A stretch of DNA of 64,000 nucleotides from contig NZ_JAPEPI010000002.1 in assembly GCF_026340305.1 (NCBI RefSeq), positions 1,178,001 to 1,242,000 of the forward strand, in the 5' to 3' direction. The stretch comes from Streptomyces sp. NBC_01381 (GTDB lineage: Bacteria; Actinomycetota; Actinomycetes; Streptomycetales; Streptomycetaceae). The translations under genes and the position numbers were made by a program. The notes beneath the pieces were generated by a model. That model saw only the letters and a list, made by a program, of their open reading frames with translations, had not been told where the DNA came from and ran no database searches. Positions 49,500 through 56,893 of this stretch are shown here, piece after piece (within the stretch, counting starts at the first letter, position 1; every line of letters starts with the position of its first letter).

Positions 49500-50918
49500 A
49501 TGGCCCCAAGCGCCATGACCCGTTGGACCAAGTCTCTCTCCGACGCCCAGCCGGTGTCCTACTGGCTGGACGACCCGGGCAAGCCGCACGCCGAGCCCGC
49601 CCTCACCGCCGACGAACAGTGCGACCTGCTCGTCGTCGGCGGTGGCTACAGCGGACTGTGGACCGCGCTCATCGCCAAGGAGCGCGACCCGCACCGCGAG
49701 GTGGTCCTCGTCGAAGGCCGCGAGGCGGGCTGGGCCGCCTCCGGCCGCAACGGCGGCTTCTGCGCCGCCTCTCTCACGCACGGCATCTCCAACGGCCTGT
49801 CCCGCTGGCCCGGCGAGATCGCGAAGCTGGAGGAGCTCGGCGCCCGCAACCTCGACGAGATCGAGGCGGCCGTCAAGCGCTACTCCATCGACTGCGACTT
49901 CGAACGCACCGGTGAGATCGACGTGGCGACCCAGCCGCACCAGCTCGCCGAACTCCATGAGATGTACGGCGAGATGGCGGAGCACGGCCTCGCGGACGGG
50001 TCCGAACTCCTGGACGCGGACGCGGTGCGCGAGCACGTCGACTCACCCACCTTCCTCGGCGGCCTCTGGGACCGCGAGGGCGTCGCGATGCTCCACCCGG
50101 CGAAGCTGGCCTGGGGCCTCAAGCGGGCCTGCCTGGAGAAGGGCGTACGCATCTACGAGCACACGCCCGCGCTCCAACTCGCCTCGTCCGGCGCCGGGAT
50201 GGCCGTCCGCACCCCCTACGGCCGGGTCCGCGCCCGCCAGGTCGCGCTCGCCACGAACATCTTCCCGTCCCTGGTCAAGCGCCTGCGGCCGTACACGGTC
50301 CCGGTCTACGACTACGCGCTGATGACCGAGCCGCTGAGCGAGGAGCAGCTGGCGGCCATCGGCTGGAAGAACCGCCAGGGCCTGGGCGACAGCGCCAACC
50401 AGTTCCACTACTTCCGGCTCTCCGCCGACAACCGCATCCTGTGGGGCGGCTACGACGCGATCTACCCCTTCGGCGGCAAGCTGCGCGCCGAGCACGACGA
50501 CCGCCCCGAGACGTACGCGAAGCTGGCGGGCCACTTTTTCACCTGCTTCCCGCAGCTGGAGGGCCTGCGCTTCACGCACGCGTGGGGCGGCGCGATCGAC
50601 ACCTGCTCGCGCTTCTCGGCGTTCTTCGGCACGGCCCACGCGGGACGCGTCGCATACGCGGCGGGCTACACCGGGCTCGGTGTCGGGGCCACCCGCTTCG
50701 GTGCCGACGTCATGCTGGACCTGCTCTCGGGCGAGCGCACGGAACGCACCTCCCTGGAGATGGTCCGCACGAAGCCGCTGCCGTTCCCGCCCGAGCCGTT
50801 CGCGTGGACGGGCGTCGCGCTGACCAAGTGGTCCCTGGCGCGAGCCGACGAGAACGGCGGCAGGCGCAACCTGTGGCTGAAGACGATGGACAAGCTGGGC
50901 CTCGGCTTCGACAGCTGA
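49500..50918 (+). CDS. FAD-dependent oxidoreductase, PuuB-like
   Basis: A 472-residue DAO-family flavoenzyme expected to oxidise gamma-glutamylputrescine, or a free polyamine, to the aldehyde used by the dehydrogenase at 43675. The FAD-binding Rossmann motif is CDLLVVGGGYSGLWTALIAKE with a Glu at the end of the second strand; GWAASGRNGGFC and the C-terminal GYTGLGVGATRFGADVMLDL are family hallmarks. GAAGGAG precedes the ATG. The gene ends the polyamine operon, followed by a very strong terminator. Confidence 0.88.
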   Translation: MAPSAMTRWTKSLSDAQPVSYWLDDPGKPHAEPALTADEQCDLLVVGGGYSGLWTALIAKERDPHREVVLVEGREAGWAASGRNGGFCAASLTHGISNGLSRWPGEIAKLEELGARNLDEIEAAVKRYSIDCDFERTGEIDVATQPHQLAELHEMYGEMAEHGLADGSELLDADAVREHVDSPTFLGGLWDREGVAMLHPAKLAWGLKRACLEKGVRIYEHTPALQLASSGAGMAVRTPYGRVRARQVALATNIFPSLVKRLRPYTVPVYDYALMTEPLSEEQLAAIGWKNRQGLGDSANQFHYFRLSADNRILWGGYDAIYPFGGKLRAEHDDRPETYAKLAGHFFTCFPQLEGLRFTHAWGGAIDTCSRFSAFFGTAHAGRVAYAAGYTGLGVGATRFGADVMLDLLSGERTERTSLEMVRTKPLPFPPEPFAWTGVALTKWSLARADENGGRRNLWLKTMDKLGLGFDS

Positions 50919-50927
50919 GGCGCCCAC

Positions 50928-50975
50928 GGGGCGGGTGTGTCCGACCGGCGTACGCCGGTCGGACACACCCGCCCC
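50928..50975. terminator. 48-base perfect palindrome terminator
   Basis: Bases 50928-50951 and 50952-50975 are exact reverse complements with no spacer, giving a stem of about 22 bp in RNA, followed by TTT. It is the strongest hairpin in the window and ends the polyamine operon. Confidence 0.92.
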
Positions 50976-51080
50976 TTTGCACTGCCAACTGGTGGCCGAA
51001 ACCCGCGTAATGCTCCGCCCCCGACCTCCTCTCACCTGTGACAGGCACAGCTGGCGCACAGGAAAAGAGGAGGTCCCTCG

Positions 51081-51548
51081 ATGAATGCCTCAAGGACGAA
51101 GTCGGCGGTCGAATGGCTGGTGTCGGTGGCTCCGGATCCGGAGGCCTGCCGCTGGGAGTGGGAGCGAAATCCCCTCGGGGTCGCGCTGTTGCCGGCGGGC
51201 AGGCTCTGGGACGTACTCATCCTGCCCGGCGAACTCGGCTACCCCACCCTTGACGTGCTCACCCGCTGCATCGACCGCCCAGGGCCCGTGCTCGCCGACT
51301 TCGGCGACGCCCGCATGGGGTTCTTCGTCCCGGCGGGCACGGTCGCCCGCTGGATCGGTACGGGCATCCGCGGTGCGGGGCGCGGCACCTGGATCGTCGT
51401 GCCCTATCCCGGGCGGGCCAGTGGCGCGGCGCGCTGGCTGATCCCGCCCGACGGTTCGGGCACGCTGACCGATCCGGCCCTGCTCGAACTCGCGATGCAC
51501 GAGGCGGCGGCGGGACTCGCGCGGGAGGGGACGGAGTCGGGGGAGTAG
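51081..51548 (+). CDS. hypothetical 155-residue protein
   Basis: Starts at ATG 51081 after an AGGAGG site. The protein is rich in Trp, Pro and Gly and includes NPLGVALLPAGRLWDVLIL, PVLADFGDARMGFFVPAG and GTWIVVPYPGRAS. This pattern loosely recalls the N-terminal region of prim-pol domains in Streptomyces, but catalytic residues are not convincing. It is cytosolic and complete. I cannot assign a function. Confidence 0.6.
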   Translation: MNASRTKSAVEWLVSVAPDPEACRWEWERNPLGVALLPAGRLWDVLILPGELGYPTLDVLTRCIDRPGPVLADFGDARMGFFVPAGTVARWIGTGIRGAGRGTWIVVPYPGRASGAARWLIPPDGSGTLTDPALLELAMHEAAAGLAREGTESGE

Positions 51549-51589
51549 CCGGGGCATGGGAGCCCGGGGGCACGGGAGTTGTTGAGGTC

Positions 51590-51619
51590 TTGACAGACGC
51601 ATTGGTCTGGACCAAATTA
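51590..51619 (+). promoter_or_regulatory. chitinase promoter with DasR-type operator (dre)
   Basis: TTGACA at 51590-51595 is a consensus -35, and AAATTA at 51614-51619 is a weak -10. The palindrome TTGGTC-TG-GACCAA (51602-51615) lies in the spacer. This matches the known DasR-responsive element and the direct-repeat/palindrome of Streptomyces chitinase promoters, so N-acetylglucosamine signals should relieve repression. Confidence 0.88.
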
Positions 51620-51661
51620 AGCGCGACCCGCCCTCCAATCCCCCCATGCCCGGAGGTAGTT

Positions 51662-52798
51662 GTGGATCGTTCCTTGTCGCGCTCTCTCAGACGTCTCTCC
51701 GTGGCCACGGCCGCCGCCTGCGCGCTCGCCGCGTCCGGCCTTCCGGCCACGACCGCCGAGGCGGACACCGCACAACCGAAGGCCGCCGCCGACCACGCCC
51801 TCGTCGGCTATCTGCACACCAGCTTCGCCAACGGCTCCGGCTACACCCGGCTCGCGGACACCCCCGACAGCTGGGACATCATCGACCTCGCCTTCGGCGA
51901 GCCGACGTCCGCCACATCGGGCGACATCCGCTTCAGCCTCTGCCCCCAGACCGAGTGCCCGAACGTCGAGTCGAAGGAAGACTTCAAGGCCGCGATCAAG
52001 GCCAAGCAGGCGGCGGGCAAGAAGGTCCTGATCTCCATCGGCGGCCAGAACGGCCAGGTACAGCTCACCACCACACAGGCCCGCGACACCTTCGTGTCGT
52101 CCGTCTCCGCGATCATCGACGAGTACGGACTCGACGGCCTGGACATCGACTTCGAGGGCCACTCCCTCTCCCTGAACGCCGATGACACGGACTTCAAGAA
52201 CCCCAAGACCCCGTCGATCGTGAACCTGATCTCCGCGGTGAAGACCCTCAAGTCCAAGTACGGCAGCGGCTTCACGCTCACGATGGCGCCGGAGACCTTC
52301 TTCGTCCAGCTCGGCTACCAGTACTACGGCACCGGCAAATGGGGCGGCCAGGACCCGCGCGCCGGCGCGTACCTGCCGGTCATCCACGCCCTGCGCGACG
52401 ACCTCACCCTGCTGCACGTCCACGACTACAACTCGGGGCCGATCATGGGCCTGGACAACCAGTACCACTCCATGGGCGGCGCGGACTTCCACATCGCGAT
52501 GACGGACATGCTGCTGACCGGCTTCCCGGTGGCGGGCGACACGAACAACGTCTTCCCCGCCCTGCCCCCGGAGAAGGTGGCCATCGGCATGCCCGCCTCC
52601 ACCAACGCGGGCAACGGCCATGTGTCGACGGGCGAGGTCAACAAGGCCCTGGACTGCCTGACCAAGGGCACCGACTGCGGCTCGTACCAGACGCACGGCA
52701 CCTGGCCGGACCTGCGCGGCCTGATGACCTGGTCGATCAACTGGGACCGCTTCAACAACTGGGAGTTCTCGAAGAACTTCGACGCGTACTTCGGCTGA
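51662..52798 (+). CDS. secreted GH18 chitinase
   Basis: Exported endochitinase of glycoside hydrolase family 18, 378 residues from GTG 51662 (GGAGGT site at 51652-51657). The signal peptide contains LRRLSVATAAACALAASGLPA. The catalytic motif DGLDIDFEG holds the proton-donor Glu, preceded by KVLISIGGQNG, with later GFTLTMAPETF and the C-terminal LMTWSINWDRF, all GH18 blocks. No carbohydrate-binding module is present. Control by the dre operator fits chitin use. Confidence 0.93.
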   Translation: MDRSLSRSLRRLSVATAAACALAASGLPATTAEADTAQPKAAADHALVGYLHTSFANGSGYTRLADTPDSWDIIDLAFGEPTSATSGDIRFSLCPQTECPNVESKEDFKAAIKAKQAAGKKVLISIGGQNGQVQLTTTQARDTFVSSVSAIIDEYGLDGLDIDFEGHSLSLNADDTDFKNPKTPSIVNLISAVKTLKSKYGSGFTLTMAPETFFVQLGYQYYGTGKWGGQDPRAGAYLPVIHALRDDLTLLHVHDYNSGPIMGLDNQYHSMGGADFHIAMTDMLLTGFPVAGDTNNVFPALPPEKVAIGMPASTNAGNGHVSTGEVNKALDCLTKGTDCGSYQTHGTWPDLRGLMTWSINWDRFNNWEFSKNFDAYFG

Positions 52799-53027
52799 CG
52801 CGACACCCCGGCCGGACCGGCGCGGGGTCAGGCGAGCACCTGACCCCACAGCCGCACCAGCGCCTCGCGCCACCCGGGGCCGCCCAACGGGCCGAGCAGC
52901 GACGGCAGATCGACCGGCACCGACCGCACCCGCGCCGAGGTGCCCCGCCCCAGCGCCGCACCGCGACGCTCGCCCGAGGCGCCGCCGCCCCGCCCGGGTG
53001 AAGGAGCACGCAGGTCGCGGTCTCGCC
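52799..53027. other. gap between chitinase and PAP2 genes
   Basis: On the minus strand a short frame ending at 52828 reads in a protein-like way (RVRSVPVDLPSLLGPLGG, EALVRLWGQVLA), but it has no good start of its own and is out of frame with the PAP2 gene upstream of it. It may be the remnant of an old downstream gene. No other feature is supported. Confidence 0.35.
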
Positions 53028-53879
53028 CTATTCCTGGGCCGGTCCACACTCCTCGGCCGACCCGCGACCGTACCGCGCGATCACGATCACCATCACCTGC
53101 AGCACCATCCCGAACAGCAGCCAGCCGGCCACCACGTCCAGCGGCCAGTGATATCCGCGCCGCACCAGACCGAGCCCGACCCCGAAGTTCAACAGGGCGC
53201 AGGCGATGACCAGTTCGCGTCGGGCGTACGTGCCGCGCAGATGCGGGAGCAGGAGCAGCGCCGCCCCGCCGTAGGCGACCATGGCGGTGGCGGTGTGGCC
53301 CGACGGGTAGTAGCCGCTGCCGTCCATGCCGGCCGGTCCTGTGCGGTCGACGAGGACCTTGAGCGGGATCACCAGAGCCGGGACCGCCGCCATCGCCACG
53401 ACGGCGGTCACCGGGGCGAGCCACCAGCGGAACACACCGTCGAGCCGGCCCCGCCAGGCGGTCCAGGCGGCGACGGCCGCGAGCACGGGTGCGGCGACGG
53501 CGACTCCGCCGAGGTCGGCGAGGAACTCGGCGGCGCCGTCAGGGAGCCGGCTCCCGGTGATCCAGGGGCCGAGCCGCTCGTCCGCGTCGCGGAGGGGGCC
53601 TTCGGCGATCACCTGCCAGGTGACGATCGCGAAGAGCAGCGCGCACAGGGACATAAAAAGGGCCGGCCACCTCGGAACAGGGGGGGTAGTTCCGAAGTGG
53701 CCGGGCTGATCGGCGAACCGCGCGCCCCGGGGGGTTTGGGGCGTGCGGCCATCCGATCGGTGAGGAGTTCCGGAGCCAGAAGCTCCGGGTGTGTGCGCGA
53801 GGGCACGACCAAGACGGGGCTGGGGAGGCTCCGTCCCGGTGTCGCCCACAGTCCCCTGTGGGCGGGGTGTTTCTCTCAT
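53028..53879 (-). CDS. PAP2-family membrane phosphatase
   Basis: An integral membrane lipid-phosphate phosphatase, 283 residues. The three-part active site is visible: KVLVDRTGP (motif 1, KxxxxxxRP-like with Gly instead of Arg before Pro), YYPSGHTATAMV (motif 2) and VRRGYHWPLDVVAGW (motif 3 with catalytic His and Asp). About six membrane segments follow a 70-residue Pro/Gly-rich N-terminus whose true start is uncertain. Substrates could be phosphatidic acid or undecaprenyl pyrophosphate. Confidence 0.82.
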   Translation of the reverse strand: MRETPRPQGTVGDTGTEPPQPRLGRALAHTPGASGSGTPHRSDGRTPQTPRGARFADQPGHFGTTPPVPRWPALFMSLCALLFAIVTWQVIAEGPLRDADERLGPWITGSRLPDGAAEFLADLGGVAVAAPVLAAVAAWTAWRGRLDGVFRWWLAPVTAVVAMAAVPALVIPLKVLVDRTGPAGMDGSGYYPSGHTATAMVAYGGAALLLLPHLRGTYARRELVIACALLNFGVGLGLVRRGYHWPLDVVAGWLLFGMVLQVMVIVIARYGRGSAEECGPAQE

Positions 53880-54036
53880 CTGCAGAAACCGTACGTCAGG
53901 TGGTGACGGGCCGACAGGCGGAACGGCAACCCGTCATCGGGCCCGCACACGTTCTTCACACGCCCTGCCCGTCACCCCAGGTCACGGCTCTCTCACCGCG
54001 TGAGGTACACACACGTCAGGGCATGTGCGGATACAT

Positions 54037-54079
54037 ACGGAGCCGGGATCTTCCCGCTATGGGATGATCCCGGCTCCGT
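54037..54079 (-). terminator. 14-bp hairpin after gabT
   Basis: Inverted repeat 54037-54050 with 54066-54079, perfect over 14 bp with a 15-base loop, downstream of the leftward gabT gene. Confidence 0.72.
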
Positions 54080-54127
54080 TGACCGCTATCGGCGGCGCCC
54101 GCCGTGGTTCGGCCGCCGCCGACGGCG

Positions 54128-55462
54128 TCAGATGCGGGCGAAGGCCGCCTCGATGATGTCCAGGCCCTCGTTGAGGAGGTCGTCGCCGATCACCAGCGGC
54201 GGCAGGAAGCGCAGCACGTTGCCGTACGTGCCACAGGTGAGGACGAGCAGGCCCTCCGCGTGGCAGGCCTTGGCCAGGGCGCCGGTCGCCTCCGGGTTCG
54301 GCTCCTTGGTGGCGCGGTCCTTGACCAGCTCGATGGCGATCATGGCGCCACGGCCGCGGATGTCGCCGACGATGTCGTACTTCTCCGCGATGGCGGAGAG
54401 GCGCGACTTCATCGTCGCCTCGATCGCCTTGGCCTTGCCGTTGAGGTCGAGCTCCTTCATCGTCTCGATGGCGCCGAGCGCACCGGCGCAGGCCACCGGG
54501 TTGCCGCCGTAGGTGCCGCCGAGGCCGCCGGCGTGCGCGGAGTCCATGATCTCGGCGCGACCGGTGACGGCGGCGAGCGGCAGACCACCGGCAATGCCCT
54601 TGGCGGTCGTGATCAGGTCCGGGACGATCCCCTCGTCCTCACACGCGAACCACTGACCGGTACGGCAGAAACCGGACTGGATCTCGTCCGCGACGAACAC
54701 AATTCCGTTGTCGTTGGCGAACTGCACGATCGCCGGCAGGAAGCCCTTGGCCGGCTCGATGAAGCCGCCCTCGCCGAGCACCGGCTCGATGATGATCGCG
54801 GCGACGTTGTCCGCGCCGACCTGCTTGCTGATCTGGTCGATGGCCTGCTTGGCGGCCTCGGGACCGGCGTTCTCCTCGCCCGTCGGCCAGCGGTAGCCGT
54901 AGGCCACCGGTACGCGGTAGACCTCGGGCGCGAACGGCCCGAAGCCGTTCTTGTACGGCATGTTCTTGCTGGTCAGCGCCATCGTCAGGTTGGTACGGCC
55001 GTGGTAGCCGTGGTCGAAGACGACGACGGCCTGGCGCTTGGTGTAGGAGCGGGCGATCTTGACGGCGTTCTCGACGGCCTCGGCGCCGGAGTTGAAGAGC
55101 GCGGACTTCTTCTCGTGGTCACCCGGCGTCAGCTCCGCGAGCTGCTCGGCGACGGCGACGTACCCCTCGTACGGCGTGACCATGAAACAGGTGTGGGTGA
55201 AGTCGGCGAGCTGCGCGGTCGCGCGGCGCACGACGGCCTCGGCGCTCGCACCGACCGACGTCACGGCGATGCCGGAGCCGAAGTCGATGAAGCGGTTCCC
55301 GTCGACGTCCTCGATGATGCCGCCACCGGCACGCGCCGCGAACACGGGCAGCACGGAACCCACCCCACCGGCGACCGTGGCGGTCCGGCGGGCCTGCAGC
55401 TCCTGGGACTTCGGCCCGGGAATGGCGGTGACGACGCGGCGCTCCTGCGGAATTTCGGTCAT
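54128..55462 (-). CDS. gabT: 4-aminobutyrate aminotransferase
   Basis: Moves the amino group of GABA to 2-oxoglutarate, giving succinate semialdehyde and glutamate. The 444-residue PLP enzyme has LFNSGAEAVENAVKIAR (phosphate-binding), VVFDHGYHGRTNLTMAL, GIVFVADEIQSGFCRTG with the ring-contact Asp and LITTAKGIAGGLPLAAVTG with the Schiff-base Lys. The gabT identity is stronger than for the transaminase at 27946 because of the GAEAVENA and YHGRTN pattern and the neighbouring gab genes. Confidence 0.93.
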   Translation of the reverse strand: MTEIPQERRVVTAIPGPKSQELQARRTATVAGGVGSVLPVFAARAGGGIIEDVDGNRFIDFGSGIAVTSVGASAEAVVRRATAQLADFTHTCFMVTPYEGYVAVAEQLAELTPGDHEKKSALFNSGAEAVENAVKIARSYTKRQAVVVFDHGYHGRTNLTMALTSKNMPYKNGFGPFAPEVYRVPVAYGYRWPTGEENAGPEAAKQAIDQISKQVGADNVAAIIIEPVLGEGGFIEPAKGFLPAIVQFANDNGIVFVADEIQSGFCRTGQWFACEDEGIVPDLITTAKGIAGGLPLAAVTGRAEIMDSAHAGGLGGTYGGNPVACAGALGAIETMKELDLNGKAKAIEATMKSRLSAIAEKYDIVGDIRGRGAMIAIELVKDRATKEPNPEATGALAKACHAEGLLVLTCGTYGNVLRFLPPLVIGDDLLNEGLDIIEAAFARI

Positions 55463-55609
55463 GGAGGGCTCCTGGGGGTGGGGGCGTTACGGACGCACTG
55501 TTGCTTTCTTCGCAGGTTAGGGCCGCGGACCGGGGGTGGTCATGCTCCACGGGGGAGTTGTTGGGCGTGGCGGTTGTCCGTGGTGGACATAGCGGTACGC
55601 CCTGCGGGG

Positions 55610-56776
55610 TCAGGGGGTGGGCGCGACGCTCACGGGGCGGGCGCCGCCGGGCATGGAGACCATGCAGCGCGAGCCCTGATCGCCCGCAACCCACAGGCGC
55701 GTGACGTTGACGTCGACGTACACCCTCCAGGGACTCGGCGTCAGGACCTGGCCATCAACGGTGATCAGCTGAGTCTTGCCCCGGCTGCGGATCGTGCAGT
55801 CGACGGGGCGCCACGGATGGGCGGCGAGCAGGCGCGTCATCCGACGGGTGCTGAGGAGTACGGCGATGTGTAGCGGGAGCCCGGTCAGCTGAGCCATCGC
55901 GATGATCACGACAAGGCCGATCTTGTCGTGGCCCTCGTCGAGGGTGATCTCGGCGATCTGTACGGCGAGCAGTGCGGGCCAGACGAGCAGGAGGAGAGCG
56001 CGGCGGCGCATTCGGCCGCGCATCGTGCGGGCCGTCGGCGGATGGGAGAGGGCGGGCCGCGTGAGGTCGGCGGTGTCGGGATCCGCCGACGCCGCGGGCG
56101 GAGCGTGGCGACGGCTCGCGACCAGGGCGCCGCGCTGCTGAAGAAGGAGCAGCCGACGGGGCGCCCCCGCCTTGCCGTCCGGGCGTGCGGATACGGCGAT
56201 GACCACATCGCCCCGCGGGTCGCCGCAGCACCACAACACACCGATCTCCGCGCGCTGTTCGGGTATGGCGCCGGGACGGACGCGCCGGAGCCACCAGCGT
56301 GCGCGGGGCTCGGCGACGAGGAGGAGCGGAAGCCGCGCGGCCGGGTCCTCGGGAGCCTCCGGATCCGGCACGGCGATCCAGGGTTTGTCGCTCGCCGCCG
56401 CCGGATGCGCCGACATCCCGTGCTCGGCGCTCTCGATCAGCCGCCAGGGGTGCCCGCGCAGGGTGCGCCGCATCCGGAATACGCCGGGCAGAGTTCCCGC
56501 CAGAAGCATCAGGAGCCGGTACGGGGCATAGACGGTGTACGGGATGAACACCAGCGAGGCCAGGTGGAAGGTGTTCTGCGTGACGTCGAGCAGCACGAAC
56601 CAGCCGCCGATCCAGGCGGCGAGGGCGAGGACGGTCCTGACCGTGTGCCATCGCCAGGCCCGACGGGTCGACGGGGCGTCCCAGGCGGTGGAGTCCACGG
56701 ACGGCGGCGGCGCGGGGCGCTGGCCCCGGTCCGGCGTTCCCACGGCGGCTGTGTCGAGATCCTTGTGGTCGGCCAT
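55610..56776 (-). CDS. four-helix membrane protein of unknown function
   Basis: A 388-residue protein from ATG 56776. Two N-terminal membrane segments (ALAAWIGGWFVLLDV, LVFIPYTVYAPYRLLMLLAG), a soluble middle of about 170 residues with a WRLIE...KPWIAVPDPEAP region, then two more segments (ALLLLVWPALLAVQIAEI, GLVVIIAMAQLTGLPLHIAVL), and a beta-rich end (VYVDVNVTRLWVAGDQG). It is divergent from the ATPase gene at 56894, with inverted repeats between. No family is recognised. Confidence 0.7.
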   Translation of the reverse strand: MADHKDLDTAAVGTPDRGQRPAPPPSVDSTAWDAPSTRRAWRWHTVRTVLALAAWIGGWFVLLDVTQNTFHLASLVFIPYTVYAPYRLLMLLAGTLPGVFRMRRTLRGHPWRLIESAEHGMSAHPAAASDKPWIAVPDPEAPEDPAARLPLLLVAEPRARWWLRRVRPGAIPEQRAEIGVLWCCGDPRGDVVIAVSARPDGKAGAPRRLLLLQQRGALVASRRHAPPAASADPDTADLTRPALSHPPTARTMRGRMRRRALLLLVWPALLAVQIAEITLDEGHDKIGLVVIIAMAQLTGLPLHIAVLLSTRRMTRLLAAHPWRPVDCTIRSRGKTQLITVDGQVLTPSPWRVYVDVNVTRLWVAGDQGSRCMVSMPGGARPVSVAPTP

Positions 56777-56805
56777 CGGGAGACGGTAGCGGGACGGCCG
56801 CGTAA

Positions 56806-56848
56806 GGATACGTACGGCCGCGTATCCGGTGAACTCCCCCTGTGGGGG
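56806..56848. promoter_or_regulatory. inverted repeats between two divergent membrane-protein genes
   Basis: GGATACG (56806-56812) pairs with CGTATCC (56821-56827), and CCCCC-TGT-GGGGG follows at 56836-56848. They lie in the 117-base gap shared by the genes at 55610 and 56894 and could be operators for both. Confidence 0.45.
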
Positions 56849-56893
56849 CACTAGATTGACCCGCGGAACAGCAGAGCGGCAGGTCAGGGGGCA

